52,988 nt of DNA from Streptomyces carpinensis (GCF_002154505.1 NZ_MUBM01000021.1:1-52988), one strand, 5' to 3'. Shown: positions 37,207 through 47,052, counted from the stretch's first letter. The notes: generated from the sequence alone by a model not told the origin. Translations and numbers: made by a program.

Positions 37207-38324
37207 CCCCCTGGCGGTGCCGGTTGTGCGGCTTCCAGGAGCCCGGCGAGTTCCACCAGATCGGTGCCGGTGAGGCGGGGCAGCACACAGCCGGCCAGGG
37301 TGCGGCAGGCGTCCCGCCAGGATTCCGGGATCGTCTCGCCGCCGCCGAGGGCCCCGGTGAGGGCGCCCGCCAGGGCCGGGGCGGAGTCGGCGAGGCGGGA
37401 CAGGCAGGCCGCGGCGGGCACGGCCTCCGCGATCCGGCCGCCCGCGGCCGTGGCCAGGGCCAGGGCGACCGGCACCGTCTCGGCGGCGGCGATGCCGTAG
37501 CTGTAGACGTGGTCGACGATCTGGTGCTCCAGCAGCGGCACCAGCGCGAACGCGCCGGGGCTGTCCGCGGCCAGCTTCAGCGCGTGCCGGGTGTTGCGGC
37601 CGATCTCCGTCTCCTCGGGGAGTTCGGCCAGCGCGGCGGTGACGCAGTGTTCGACGCCGGCGCCGGCGAGGGCCGCCGCGAGCGCCGCCGCCATCGCCCG
37701 GGCGCCGTGCACGCCGTCGCCGTCCTGGGTGTAGCGGGCGTCGAACTCGGCCAGTTCGGCGGCGCGGCGGGGGTCGCCCGGATGGGCCACGGCCAGCACA
37801 CAGGAACGAACGCAGGCCGCGTCGTCGAAGTAGTGCGGGTTGTCGTGCCCGGTGGCGGGCGGGCGCAGGCCGGTGGCCAGGTTGCCGAGGCCGGCCCGCA
37901 CGGAGATGCGGGCGCGCAGCGGCAGCACCGCCGACTCGACCTCGGGCGCGCGTTCGGCCGCCGCCGCGACCTCGCTCGCCACCGCGTTCCAGGTGAGGTC
38001 GATCGCGGCCCGCACCCGCCGCTCCCGGCTGAGGTCGCCGAGCGCGTCGTCGTCCCCGGCCCGCAGCACGGCCTCCGCCGCGAAGACCGCCCACTCGGCG
38101 TCGTCGGAGGGGCCGAGGCGCAGCGGTTCGGGCGGCTGGTTGAGCGCGATGGGGACGGGCAGCGTGGTCGTCGCGTTCTGCTCGGCGAAGGTGTCCAGCT
38201 CACGGGTGAGCCGTCGCGTCCATTCGGGCATCCGCGCGGCCCGGTGCCGTCCGGCGGGCCACCCCGCGGCGTCTCCCGCGGCCAGCCCCAGCAGCAGCCC
38301 TTCGATCCGTCGCCGGGCTCTCAT
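37203..38324 (-). CDS. ADP-ribosylglycohydrolase-fold protein B, metal site degenerate
   Basis: A 373-residue protein. It starts MRARRRIEGLLLGLAAGDAA, the usual domain opening. The first motif reads GPSDDAEWAVFAAEA (SDDA in place of TDDT). Where others have D-x-D-T/S before AGALAGA, this copy has RLADSAPALAGALTGALG, so the D-x-D pair is missing. It may be a non-catalytic partner of the other copies; that is inference. Its ATG is the last of a ladder of repeats carrying ribosome sites (38325-38497). Confidence 0.85.
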   Translation of the reverse strand: MRARRRIEGLLLGLAAGDAAGWPAGRHRAARMPEWTRRLTRELDTFAEQNATTTLPVPIALNQPPEPLRLGPSDDAEWAVFAAEAVLRAGDDDALGDLSRERRVRAAIDLTWNAVASEVAAAAERAPEVESAVLPLRARISVRAGLGNLATGLRPPATGHDNPHYFDDAACVRSCVLAVAHPGDPRRAAELAEFDARYTQDGDGVHGARAMAAALAAALAGAGVEHCVTAALAELPEETEIGRNTRHALKLAADSPGAFALVPLLEHQIVDHVYSYGIAAAETVPVALALATAAGGRIAEAVPAAACLSRLADSAPALAGALTGALGGGETIPESWRDACRTLAGCVLPRLTGTDLVELAGLLEAAQPAPPGG

Positions 38325-38497
38325 GCGCCCACCTCTCGTCGTCGGGCTGTCATGCGCCCACCTCCCGTCGCCGGGCCCTCATGCGCCCACCTCCCGTCGC
38401 ATGCCCCTCCATACGCCCACCTCCCGTCGCCCGGCCTCATCGCGCACCTCCCGTCGCCGGACCCCCATACGTCAACCTCCCGTCGCCGGGCTCTCAT
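38321..38497 (-). CDS. Possible 58-codon ORF formed by the repeat array
   Basis: Starting from the ATG that overlaps the stop of gene A (38495-38497), the frame stays open through all six repeat units and ends at a TGA (38321-38323) that overlaps the ATG of gene B. The product begins MRARRREVDVWG, like the start of gene B, and ends RRREVGA, like the last residues of gene A. It is therefore a chimera made from the gene junction. It may be translated, but is more likely a coupling device or a neutral by-product. Confidence 0.4.
   Translation of the reverse strand: MRARRREVDVWGSGDGRCAMRPGDGRWAYGGACDGRWAHEGPATGGGRMTARRREVGA
38325..38497 (-). repeat. Tandem array of about 29-bp units with SD and ATG
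   Basis: On the minus strand, six units of 29, 28, 28, 30, 29 and 29 nt start at ATGs at 38497, 38468, 38440, 38412, 38382 and 38353, ending at the gene B ATG (38324). A typical unit is ATGAGAGCCCGGCGACG followed by GGAGGTGGGCGC. Each has a Shine-Dalgarno-like GGAGGT 5-7 nt before the next ATG. There are no unique spacers, so it is not a CRISPR. CCGGCGACG occurs on both sides of the ancestral junction and could have seeded the duplication. Confidence 0.9.
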
Positions 38498-39603
38498 GCG
38501 CCCACCTCGCTCTCGTCGCCGGTGAGGACTCGGGCGGCGGGCCAGAGGAGGGGGGCGCGCCGCAGAGAGGCGTCGGGGCGCAGGAGGTCCTGGCGTGCTG
38601 CCCGCCCGGCTCCCCGCGCCCCGCTCCCGGCCCTGTCCACCAGCAGATCCGCCAGGTCCAGCACGTGCTGTCCCGCCATCGACGGCAGGCAGCTGCCGCG
38701 TGCGGGGCCGACGGCCGCCGCCCAGTCGGCCGGGATGGCGGCGACCCCCTGCGTCGCCCCGGCCAGGGCGCCGGCGACCGCCGCCGTGGTGTCGGCGTCC
38801 CGGCCCATGTTGACGGCCGTGAGGACCGCGTCCCGGAAGTCGCCGTCGGCGGCGGCGTACGCGCCGAAGGCGAGGGCCACCGCCTCGGGGGCCAGGTCGG
38901 TCCAGGGGTAGCCGCCGATGACCACCGCGCGGCGGACCGCACGTTCGCCGCCGTGGGCGGCTGCCGTGGCCCGGCGCAGCGAGCGGGCCGTCCAGGAGTC
39001 GTCCGGTACGACGGCGAGGGCGGCGGCCACGACCGCGACCGGCGGCGCGCCCGCCATGGCCGCCGCGACCCCGGCCGCCACCGCCCGGCCGCCGTGGATG
39101 CCCTCGCCCTCGTGGCTGACCGAGCCGTCGATCGCGACCAGCCGGGCCGCCTCGGCGGGGCGCCCGGCGGCGAACACCCCGAACGGCGCCGCCCGCATGG
39201 CCAGGCCGTCGCTCCAGGCGTGCCGGTGCTGGGCGGAGATGGGTGCGGCCAGGCCCCGGCGGAGGTTCTCCAGCGTGCCCCGCTCGCTGAAACCGGCACC
39301 GCGGAAGGGACCCTCGGCGCGGTCGGCGATGTGCTCGTGCCAGGCCGCCTCCGCGTCGGCCGGGGTGAGCGCACCGCCGTGCCGGGCGAGCAGGAGCCCG
39401 GAGAAGAGGGCGTACTCGGTGTCGTCGGTGCCGGCCGGGTGCTCGCTGACGTAGCCGGTGATCCGGCCCCAGCGGGCGCGGATCTCGGAGGGCTTCAGGT
39501 TCTCCGCGGGCGCCCCGAGGGCGTCTCCGACGGCGAGGCCGAGCAGCGCGCCGCGCGCCCGGTCGCGAAGGGCGGCCGGAGGATCACCGGCACTCGATGC
39601 CAT
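38494..39603 (-). CDS. ADP-ribosylglycohydrolase-fold protein A
   Basis: A 369-residue protein, first in the six-gene operon. RARGALLGLAVGDALGAPAE near residue 14 starts the domain. Metal motifs are GTDDTEYALFSG near 58 and NMGRDADTTAAVAGALAGA near 265, complete and canonical, so it should be an active hydrolase. GGAGAGGAG lies about 9 nt before the ATG. Its stop overlaps the first ATG of the repeat array. The substrate (ADP-ribosyl-protein, ADP-ribosyl-nucleic acid or a small glycoside) cannot be told. Confidence 0.9.
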   Translation of the reverse strand: MASSAGDPPAALRDRARGALLGLAVGDALGAPAENLKPSEIRARWGRITGYVSEHPAGTDDTEYALFSGLLLARHGGALTPADAEAAWHEHIADRAEGPFRGAGFSERGTLENLRRGLAAPISAQHRHAWSDGLAMRAAPFGVFAAGRPAEAARLVAIDGSVSHEGEGIHGGRAVAAGVAAAMAGAPPVAVVAAALAVVPDDSWTARSLRRATAAAHGGERAVRRAVVIGGYPWTDLAPEAVALAFGAYAAADGDFRDAVLTAVNMGRDADTTAAVAGALAGATQGVAAIPADWAAAVGPARGSCLPSMAGQHVLDLADLLVDRAGSGARGAGRAARQDLLRPDASLRRAPLLWPAARVLTGDESEVGA

Positions 39604-39756
39604 CGCGGGCTCTCCTCTCCAGGGCGCCGATGCCGGCGCAGAACCCTTTGCGGAACTGTCCCCGGTCCGGGGCTCGACGCAGCCTCGCCGACCGCACCAT
39701 CACCCGTACGACATCTGTGCAGTGAATGACTCGTATGAGCGAAACGATGCAAAGTC

Positions 39757-39775
39757 GCAGGTTAGCCCAGCCTTC
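39757..39775. promoter_or_regulatory. Iron-box-like site 1
   Basis: GCAGGTTAGCCCAGCCTTC agrees at about 14 of 19 positions with the DmdR/IdeR consensus TTAGGTTAGGCTAACCTAA. It lies between divergent genes, about 100 nt before the VIT transporter start. Confidence 0.4.
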
Positions 39776-39838
39776 CCTTGCTGGCGGAGGCGGAATGCCA
39801 GGCGTAGATTCGGTGTTGTCGAAAAGTAGAACTCGTCC

Positions 39839-39857
39839 AAAAGCAAGCCTTGCCTAA
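39839..39857. promoter_or_regulatory. Iron-box-like site 2
   Basis: AAAAGCAAGCCTTGCCTAA agrees at about 14 of 19 positions with the same consensus. It ends 18 nt before the VIT transporter start, where a bound regulator would affect transcription directly. Confidence 0.4.
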
Positions 39858-39875
39858 GCAATGTGGGGGACTCAC

Positions 39876-40607
39876 ATGGCCATCCTCGACACCGAAGCGA
39901 CGCTGCACGAGGCGCACCGCGACAACCACACGCACCGCGACGTGAACGGCGGCTGGCTGCGCCCGGCGGTCTTCGGCGCGATGGACGGCCTGGTCTCCAA
40001 CCTCGCCCTGATGACCGGTGTGGCCGGCGGTTCGGTGAGCCAGCAGACCATTGTCCTCACCGGGCTCGCGGGCCTGGCCGCCGGTGCCTTCTCCATGGCG
40101 GCCGGCGAGTACACCTCCGTCGCCTCCCAGCGCGAGCTGGTCGAGGCCGAGCTGGACGTCGAGCGGCGCGAGCTGCGCAAGCACCCGCAGGACGAGGAGG
40201 ACGAGCTGGCCGCGCTGTACGTGGCGCGGGGCGTCGAGCCGCAACTCGCCCGCGAGGTGGCCCGGCAGCTGTCGAAGGATCCGGAGCAGGCCCTGGAGAT
40301 CCACGCCCGCGAGGAACTGGGCGTCGACCCCGGTGACCTGCCCTCGCCGCTGGTCGCCGCGGTGTCGTCCTTCGGCTCGTTCGCTCTGGGCGCGCTGCTT
40401 CCCGTGCTGCCCTACCTGCTGGGCGCCGGCGTCCTGTGGCCGGCCGTGCTGCTCGCCCTGATCGGGCTGTTCGCCTGTGGTGCGGTGGTGGCCAAGGTGA
40501 CCGCGCGGACCTGGTGGTACAGCGGTTTGCGGCAGCTTGTCCTGGGCGGTGCCGCCGCCGGTGTGACGTACGCCCTGGGCACCCTGTTCGGCACGGCCGT
40601 AGGATGA
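39876..40607 (+). CDS. VIT1/CCC1 family iron or manganese transporter
   Basis: A 243-residue membrane protein. PAVFGAMDGLVSNLALMTGV near residue 28 and AAGAFSMAAGEYTSVASQRE near 66-85 are the VIT1/CCC1 signatures. A charged segment (EEDELAALYVARG) precedes further helices near 160-240. The family moves iron or manganese out of the cytoplasm. GGGGGA lies 6 nt before the ATG at 39876, so I prefer this over ATG 39861. Two iron-box-like sites lie upstream. Confidence 0.9.
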   Translation: MAILDTEATLHEAHRDNHTHRDVNGGWLRPAVFGAMDGLVSNLALMTGVAGGSVSQQTIVLTGLAGLAAGAFSMAAGEYTSVASQRELVEAELDVERRELRKHPQDEEDELAALYVARGVEPQLAREVARQLSKDPEQALEIHAREELGVDPGDLPSPLVAAVSSFGSFALGALLPVLPYLLGAGVLWPAVLLALIGLFACGAVVAKVTARTWWYSGLRQLVLGGAAAGVTYALGTLFGTAVG

Positions 40608-41000
40608 TGTGACTGGAACTTATGCATCCCTTCGCATAAGTAGCCGTTACCCGCTGGTTTCGACCGCATGACCACCGGGCATGAGCCGTAAGCGCTGCAG
40701 GCAATGAGGCCCGCCGTGCACCCCCGCGGGGCGGGCGACGATGCCGCCCTCCCCGTCCTCCACAGGCCGATGGGCGAGGCATCCGACCGATCCCGCCCGC
40801 GCCGGCCCCCACAGAAGCCTTCACCGCCGGGCGCGGAAACCCCCCGCCGTCGACCCCGCGGTGTCCGCATGTTGGAACGGAGTATCCGGTTCCCGAGAAC
40901 CGCTCCATCATGTAACCTGCACGAAATTTCGCACTTACGCAGAGGGCCAACGTCGTCCCTCGGCACCAGCACATGCCAGATGACGACGACGGGAGAGCCG
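40608..41000 (+). promoter_or_regulatory. Long gltB leader and promoter region with GlnR-like box
   Basis: No gene is supported in these 393 nt. Besides the palindrome at 40618-40641 it holds CGGTTC-CCGA-GAACCG (40887-40902), a perfect 6-bp inverted repeat. Next to it lies GTAAC-N6-GAAAT-N6-CTTAC (40912-40938). That 11-bp phased pattern fits the GlnR consensus of actinobacteria (gTnAc-n6-GaAAc-n6). TAACCT (40913-40918) could also be a -10 box. GlnR control of gltB would suit nitrogen regulation but is inference. Confidence 0.45.
40618..40641. repeat. Palindrome after the VIT gene
   Basis: ACTTATGC-N8-GCATAAGT is a perfect 8-bp inverted repeat. It is AT-rich, unlike the other terminators here, and lies 10 nt after the VIT stop and 360 nt before gltB. 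It may be an operator or a weak terminator. Confidence 0.5.
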
Positions 41001-44000
41001 ATGCGTACGCCGCGCCAGCCGTCCCAGCACTCCGCGAATGGCCAGAACTGGTCGTTCATGGATGCTCGCCCTGCTGCGCAGGGTATGTACGACCCCCGCA
41101 ACGAGCACGACGCCTGCGGCGTCGGCTTCGTGGCCACCCTCACCGGCGAGGCGAGCCACGCGCTGGTCGAGCAGGCACTCACGGTTCTGCGCAACCTGGA
41201 GCACCGCGGCGCCACCGGCTCCGAGCCCGACTCCGGCGACGGCGCCGGCCTGCTCTCCCAGGTCCCCCACGCGTTCCTGCGCGAGGTGGCCGGATTCGAG
41301 CTGCCCGCCGCCGGCGCCTACGCCGTCGGCATCGCCTTCCTGCCGGAGGACGGCACCGAGGACGTCGTCTCGCAGATCGAGACGATCGCGGCCGAGGCGG
41401 GCCTGACCGTCCTCGGCTGGCGCGAGGTCCCGGTCGCCCCCGAGCTGCTGGGCGCCACCGCCCGCTCCACGATGCCCGTCTTCCGCCAGCTGTTCGTCGC
41501 CGACGGCACGAGCGAGGGCATCGCCCTGGACCGCAAGGCGTTCGTGCTGCGCAAGCGCGCCGAGCGCGAGGCCGGCGTCTACTTCCCCTCGCTGTCGGCC
41601 CGCACCCTCGTCTACAAGGGCATGCTGACCACCGGCCAGCTGGAGCCGTTCTTCCCGGACCTGTCCGACCGCCGCTTCGCCTCGGCCATCGCGCTCGTCC
41701 ACTCCCGGTTCTCCACGAACACCTTCCCGAGCTGGCCGCTCGCGCACCCCTACCGCTTCGTCGCGCACAACGGCGAGATCAACACCGTCCAGGGCAACCG
41801 CAACTGGATGCGCGCCCGCGAGTCCCAGCTGGCCTCCGACCTGTTCGGCGGCAAGGACAGGCTGGAGCGGATCTTCCCGGTGTGCACTCCGGGCGCCTCC
41901 GACTCGGCGTCCTTCGACGAGGTGCTGGAGCTGCTGCACCTCGGCGGCCGCTCGCTGCCGCACTCCGTGCTGATGATGATCCCGGAGGCGTGGGAGAACC
42001 ACGACTCCATGGACCCGGCCCGCCGCGCCTTCTACGAGTTCCACTCCACGATGATGGAGCCCTGGGACGGCCCGGCCTGCGTCACCTTCACCGACGGCAC
42101 CCAGGTCGGCGCCGTGCTCGACCGCAACGGCCTGCGCCCCGGCCGCTACTGGGTCACCGACGACGGCCTCGTCGTCCTCGGCTCCGAGGTCGGCGTCCTC
42201 GACATCGACCCGGCCAAGGTCGTCCGCAAGGGCCGCCTGCAGCCCGGCCGCATGTTCCTCGTCGACACCGCCGAGCACCGCATCATCGAGGACGACGAGA
42301 TCAAGGCGACCCTCGCCGCCGAGCAGCCCTACGCCGAGTGGGTGGAGGCCGGCGAGATCGAGCTGGGCGACCTGCCCGAGCGCGAGCACATCGTCCACAC
42401 CCACGCCTCGGTCACCCGCCGCCAGCAGACCTTCGGCTACACCGAGGAGGAGCTGCGCGTCCTCCTCGCGCCGATGGCCAAGACCGGCGCCGAGCCGATC
42501 GGCTCCATGGGCACCGACTCGCCGATCGCCGCGCTCTCCGAGCGTCCGCGTCTGCTCTTCGACTACTTCACCCAGCTGTTCGCGCAGGTCACCAACCCGC
42601 CGCTGGACGCCATCCGCGAGGAACTGGTCACCTCCCTGCGCTCCTCGCTGGGCCCGTCGGGCAACCTGCTGGAGCCGACCGCGGCCTCCTGCCGCAGCGT
42701 CGTCCTGCCCTTCCCGGTGATCGACAACGACGAGCTGGCCAAGCTCATCCACATCAACGCCGACGGCGACATGCCCGGCTTCAAGGCCGCGACCCTCTCC
42801 GGCCTGTACCGGGTCTCCGGCGGCGGCGAGGCGCTGGCCGCCCGCATCGACGAGATCTGCGCCGAGGCCGACGCCGCCATAGCCAACGGCGCCCGGCTGA
42901 TCGTCCTGTCCGACCGCCACTCCGACGCCGAGCACGCGCCGATCCCGTCGCTGCTGCTCACCGCGGCCGTCCACCACCACCTCATCCGCACCAAGCAGCG
43001 CACCCAGGTGGGCCTGCTGGTCGAGGCCGGCGACGTCCGCGAGGTCCACCACGTCGCCCTGCTCATCGGCTACGGCGCCGCCGCCGTCAACCCCTACCTG
43101 GCGATGGAGTCCGTCGAGGACCTGGTCCGCGCGGGCACCTTCCTGCCGGGCGTGGAGTCCGAGAAGGCCATCCGCAACCTGATCTACGCCCTCGGCAAGG
43201 GCGTGCTGAAGGTCATGTCCAAGATGGGCATCTCCACCGTCGCCTCCTACCGCGGCGCCCAGGTCTTCGAGGCCGTCGGCCTGGACGACACCTTCGTCGA
43301 GAAGTACTTCAACGGCACCACCACCAAGATCGGCGGCGTCGGCATCGACGTCATCGCCAAGGAGGTCGCCGCCCGCCACGCCAAGGCCTACCCGGCCTCC
43401 GGCATCGCTCCCGCGCACCGAGCGCTGGAGATCGGCGGCGAGTACCAGTGGCGCCGTGAGGGCGAGCCCCACCTGTTCGACCCGGAGACGGTCTTCCGCC
43501 TCCAGCACTCCACGCGCACCGGCCGCTACGACATCTTCAAGAAGTACACCTCCCGCGTGAACGAGCAGTCCGAGCGTCTGATGACGCTGCGCGGCCTGTT
43601 CGGCTTCACGTCCGACCGGCAGCCGATCCCCGTCGACGAGGTCGAACCGGTCTCCGAGATCGTCAAGCGCTTCTCCACCGGCGCCATGTCGTACGGCTCC
43701 ATCTCCAAGGAGGCGCACGAGACCCTCGCCATCGCCATGAACCAGCTGGGCGGCAAGTCCAACACCGGTGAGGGCGGCGAGGACCCCGACCGTCTGTACG
43801 ACCCGGCGCGCCGCTCGGCGATCAAGCAGGTGGCCTCCGGCCGCTTCGGCGTGACCTCCGAGTACCTGGTCAACTCCGACGACATCCAGATCAAGATGGC
43901 CCAGGGCGCCAAGCCCGGCGAGGGCGGCCAGCTGCCCGGCCACAAGGTGTACCCGTGGGTGGCGAAGACCCGGCACTCGACGCCGGGGGTGGGGCTCATC

Positions 44001-45596
44001 TCCCCGCCGCCGCACCACGACATCTACTCCATCGAGGACCTGGCCCAGCTGATCCACGACCTGAAGAACGCGAACCCGCAGGCGCGGATCCACGTGAAGC
44101 TGGTCTCCGAGGTCGGCGTCGGCACGGTCGCCGCGGGTGTCTCCAAGGCCCACGCGGACGTCGTCCTCATCTCCGGCCACGACGGCGGCACGGGCGCGTC
44201 CCCGCTGACCTCGCTGAAGCACGCTGGCGGCCCCTGGGAGCTCGGCCTGGCCGAGACCCAGCAGACCCTGCTGCTCAACGGGCTGCGCGACCGCATCGTC
44301 GTCCAGACCGACGGCCAGCTGAAGACCGGCCGCGACGTCGTCATCGCCGCGCTGCTGGGCGCCGAGGAGTTCGGTTTCGCGACCGCCCCGCTGGTCGTCT
44401 CCGGCTGCGTGATGATGCGCGTGTGCCACCTGGACACCTGCCCGGTCGGCATCGCCACCCAGAACCCGGTGCTGCGTGAGCGGTTCTCCGGCAAGGCCGA
44501 GTTCGTCGTGAACTTCTTCCGGTTCATCGCCGAGGAGGTCCGCGAGCTGCTGGCCGAGCTGGGCTTCCGCTCCATCGAGGAGGCCGTCGGCCACGCCGAG
44601 GTCCTCGACGTCACCCGCGCGGTCGACCACTGGAAGGCGCAGGGCCTGGACCTGGAGCCGCTGTTCCACGTGCCCGAGCTGCCCGAGGGCGCGGTGCGCC
44701 ACCAAGTCGTCGGCCAGGACCACGGCCTGGAGAAGGCCCTCGACAACGAGCTGATCAGGCTCGCCGCCGACGCCCTGGCCGCACCCGGCGCCACCGAGGC
44801 ACAGCCGGTGCGCGCCCAGGTCGCCATCCGCAACATCAACCGCACGGTCGGCACCATGCTCGGCCACGAGGTGACCAAGAAGTTCGGTGGCGCGGGCCTG
44901 CCCGACGACACCATCGACATCACCTTCACCGGTTCCGCCGGCCAGTCCTTCGGCGCCTTCGTCCCGCGCGGCATCACGCTGCGCCTGGAGGGCGACGCCA
45001 ACGACTACGTCGGCAAGGGCCTGTCCGGCGGCCGGATCGTGGTCCGCCCGGACCGCGCGGCCGACCACCTCGCCGAGTACAGCGTCATCGCGGGCAACAC
45101 CCTCGCCTACGGCGCCACCGGCGGCGAGATGTTCCTGCGCGGCAAGACCGGCGAGCGGTTCTGCGTCCGAAACTCCGGCGCACTGGTCGTCTCCGAGGGC
45201 GTGGGCGACCACGGCTGCGAGTACATGACCGGCGGCCGTGCGGTCGTCCTCGGCGAGACCGGCCGCAACTTCGCGGCCGGCATGTCCGGTGGCATCGCCT
45301 ACGTGATCGACCTGAACCGCGACAACGTCAACGTCGGCAACCTCGGCTCGATCGAGGCGCTCGACGAGAGCGACAAGCAGTGGCTGCACGAGGTGGTGCG
45401 CCGCCACCAGGAGGAGACGGGCTCCACCGTCGCCGAGAAGCTGCTCGCCGAGTGGGACACCGCGGTGGACCGCTTCAGCAAGATCATCCCCAGCACGTAC
45501 AAGGCAGTGCTCGCCGCCAAGGACGCCGCCGAGCGAGCCGGTCTGTCCGAGACCGAGATCACCGAGAAGATGATGGAGGCGGCGATCAATGGCTGA
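41001..45596 (+). CDS. gltB: Glutamate synthase large subunit
   Basis: Makes two glutamates from glutamine and 2-oxoglutarate. The 1531 residues begin with a 38-residue propeptide; the nucleophile is C39 in HDACGVGF. The glutaminase domain spans about 39-430 ([21 protein letters not shown]). The FMN/synthase domain has [12 protein letters not shown] and [20 protein letters not shown] near 1055-1075. The 3Fe-4S cysteines are in [18 protein letters not shown] near 1135. The C-terminal beta-helix carries [17 protein letters not shown] precedes the ATG at 41001; an ATG at 40980 is in frame. It overlaps gltD by 8 nt. Confidence 0.97.
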   Translation: MRTPRQPSQHSANGQNWSFMDARPAAQGMYDPRNEHDACGVGFVATLTGEASHALVEQALTVLRNLEHRGATGSEPDSGDGAGLLSQVPHAFLREVAGFELPAAGAYAVGIAFLPEDGTEDVVSQIETIAAEAGLTVLGWREVPVAPELLGATARSTMPVFRQLFVADGTSEGIALDRKAFVLRKRAEREAGVYFPSLSARTLVYKGMLTTGQLEPFFPDLSDRRFASAIALVHSRFSTNTFPSWPLAHPYRFVAHNGEINTVQGNRNWMRARESQLASDLFGGKDRLERIFPVCTPGASDSASFDEVLELLHLGGRSLPHSVLMMIPEAWENHDSMDPARRAFYEFHSTMMEPWDGPACVTFTDGTQVGAVLDRNGLRPGRYWVTDDGLVVLGSEVGVLDIDPAKVVRKGRLQPGRMFLVDTAEHRIIEDDEIKATLAAEQPYAEWVEAGEIELGDLPEREHIVHTHASVTRRQQTFGYTEEELRVLLAPMAKTGAEPIGSMGTDSPIAALSERPRLLFDYFTQLFAQVTNPPLDAIREELVTSLRSSLGPSGNLLEPTAASCRSVVLPFPVIDNDELAKLIHINADGDMPGFKAATLSGLYRVSGGGEALAARIDEICAEADAAIANGARLIVLSDRHSDAEHAPIPSLLLTAAVHHHLIRTKQRTQVGLLVEAGDVREVHHVALLIGYGAAAVNPYLAMESVEDLVRAGTFLPGVESEKAIRNLIYALGKGVLKVMSKMGISTVASYRGAQVFEAVGLDDTFVEKYFNGTTTKIGGVGIDVIAKEVAARHAKAYPASGIAPAHRALEIGGEYQWRREGEPHLFDPETVFRLQHSTRTGRYDIFKKYTSRVNEQSERLMTLRGLFGFTSDRQPIPVDEVEPVSEIVKRFSTGAMSYGSISKEAHETLAIAMNQLGGKSNTGEGGEDPDRLYDPARRSAIKQVASGRFGVTSEYLVNSDDIQIKMAQGAKPGEGGQLPGHKVYPWVAKTRHSTPGVGLISPPPHHDIYSIEDLAQLIHDLKNANPQARIHVKLVSEVGVGTVAAGVSKAHADVVLISGHDGGTGASPLTSLKHAGGPWELGLAETQQTLLLNGLRDRIVVQTDGQLKTGRDVVIAALLGAEEFGFATAPLVVSGCVMMRVCHLDTCPVGIATQNPVLRERFSGKAEFVVNFFRFIAEEVRELLAELGFRSIEEAVGHAEVLDVTRAVDHWKAQGLDLEPLFHVPELPEGAVRHQVVGQDHGLEKALDNELIRLAADALAAPGATEAQPVRAQVAIRNINRTVGTMLGHEVTKKFGGAGLPDDTIDITFTGSAGQSFGAFVPRGITLRLEGDANDYVGKGLSGGRIVVRPDRAADHLAEYSVIAGNTLAYGATGGEMFLRGKTGERFCVRNSGALVVSEGVGDHGCEYMTGGRAVVLGETGRNFAAGMSGGIAYVIDLNRDNVNVGNLGSIEALDESDKQWLHEVVRRHQEETGSTVAEKLLAEWDTAVDRFSKIIPSTYKAVLAAKDAAERAGLSETEITEKMMEAAING

Positions 45597-47052
45597 CCCG
45601 AAGGGCTTTTTGAACCACGGCCGCGAGGTCGCCACCTCCCGCCCGGTCGAGGAACGCGTCAAGGACTGGAACGAGGTCTACGTTCCCGGTTCCCTGCTGC
45701 CGATCATCAGCAAGCAGGCCAGCCGGTGCATGGACTGCGGCATCCCGTTCTGCCACAACGGCTGTCCGCTCGGGAACCTGATCCCCGAGTGGAACGACTA
45801 CGCCTACCGCGAGGACTGGGCCGCCGCCTCCGAGCGCCTGCACGCGACCAACAACTTCCCGGAGTTCACCGGTCGCCTCTGCCCGGCCCCCTGCGAGTCG
45901 GCGTGCGTGCTCGGCATCAACCAGCCGCCGGTCACCATCAAGAACGTCGAGGTCTCGATCATCGACAAGGCCTGGGAGGACGGCAACGTCGCCCCGCAGG
46001 CGCCCGAGCGCCTGTCCGGCAAGACGGTCGCCGTCATCGGCTCGGGCCCGGCGGGCCTGGCCGCCGCCCAGCAGCTCACCCGGGCCGGCCACACCGTCGC
46101 CGTCTACGAGCGCGCGGACCGCATCGGAGGCCTCCTGCGGTACGGCATCCCCGAGTTCAAGATGGAGAAGCGGCACATCAACCGCCGTATCGAGCAGATG
46201 CGCGCGGAGGGCACCCGCTTCCGCACCGGCGTCGAGATCGGCCGCGACATCAAGGCCACCGACCTGAAGAAGCGCTACGACGCGATCGTGATCGCCGCCG
46301 GCTCCACGACCGCCCGTGACCTGCCGGTGCCCGGCCGCGAACTCAAGGGCATCTACCAGGCCATGGAGTACCTGCCGCTGTCCAACAAGGTCCAGGAGGG
46401 CGACTACGTGGTGTCGCCCATCTCGGCCGAGGGCAAGCACGTCGTCGTCATCGGCGGCGGTGACACCGGCGCGGACTGCGTGGGCACCGCCCACCGCCAG
46501 GGCGCGGCCTCCGTCACCCAGCTGGAGATCATGCCCCGCCCGAACGACGAGCGGCACCCGGCCGACCAGCCCTGGCCGACCTTCCCCATCCTCTACAAGG
46601 TCACCTCGGCCCACGAGGAGGGCGGCGAGCGGATCTACTCCGCCTCGACGACCCACTTCGAGGGCGACCAGGACGGCAACGTGCAGTGGCTGCACCTGGC
46701 CGAGGTCGAGTTCGTCGACGGCAAGCTGACCCAGAAGCCGGGCACGGAGCGCAAGATCCCCGCCCAGCTGGTCACCCTCGCCATGGGCTTCACCGGCACC
46801 GACCGGGTCAACGGCCTGGTCGAGCAGTTCGGCCTGGAGCTCGACGAGCGCGGTAACATCGCCCGCGACGCCGACTTCCAGACCAATGTGCCGGGCGTGT
46901 TCGTCGCCGGTGACGCGGGCCGCGGCCAGTCTCTCATCGTGTGGGCGATCGCCGAGGGCCGCTCGGCCGCCCGCGGAGTCGACCGCCGTCTGACGGGCGC
47001 CAGCGACCTGCCGGCCCCGATCCGCCCGACGGACCGCGCGCTGACGGCCTGA
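45589..47052 (+). CDS. gltD: Glutamate synthase small subunit
   Basis: Passes electrons from NAD(P)H through FAD and 4Fe-4S clusters to GltB. The 487 residues have cluster cysteines in [16 protein letters not shown] near residue 47 and CPAPCESAC near 98. The FAD-binding motif is [15 protein letters not shown] near 147, the NAD(P) motif [13 protein letters not shown] near 285, and the FAD-closing motif [14 protein letters not shown] near 437. Its ATG lies in the last codons of gltB, which couples the subunits. A hairpin terminator follows. Confidence 0.97.
   Translation: MADPKGFLNHGREVATSRPVEERVKDWNEVYVPGSLLPIISKQASRCMDCGIPFCHNGCPLGNLIPEWNDYAYREDWAAASERLHATNNFPEFTGRLCPAPCESACVLGINQPPVTIKNVEVSIIDKAWEDGNVAPQAPERLSGKTVAVIGSGPAGLAAAQQLTRAGHTVAVYERADRIGGLLRYGIPEFKMEKRHINRRIEQMRAEGTRFRTGVEIGRDIKATDLKKRYDAIVIAAGSTTARDLPVPGRELKGIYQAMEYLPLSNKVQEGDYVVSPISAEGKHVVVIGGGDTGADCVGTAHRQGAASVTQLEIMPRPNDERHPADQPWPTFPILYKVTSAHEEGGERIYSASTTHFEGDQDGNVQWLHLAEVEFVDGKLTQKPGTERKIPAQLVTLAMGFTGTDRVNGLVEQFGLELDERGNIARDADFQTNVPGVFVAGDAGRGQSLIVWAIAEGRSAARGVDRRLTGASDLPAPIRPTDRALTA

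Noticed and set aside
38322..38497. A CRISPR array, suggested by the 29-bp period
   Set aside because: The units are back to back with no unique spacers, and no cas gene is near.
40935..45662. A 1575-codon open frame opposite gltB
   Set aside because: Same antisense effect; no domain is recognisable and gltB is certain.
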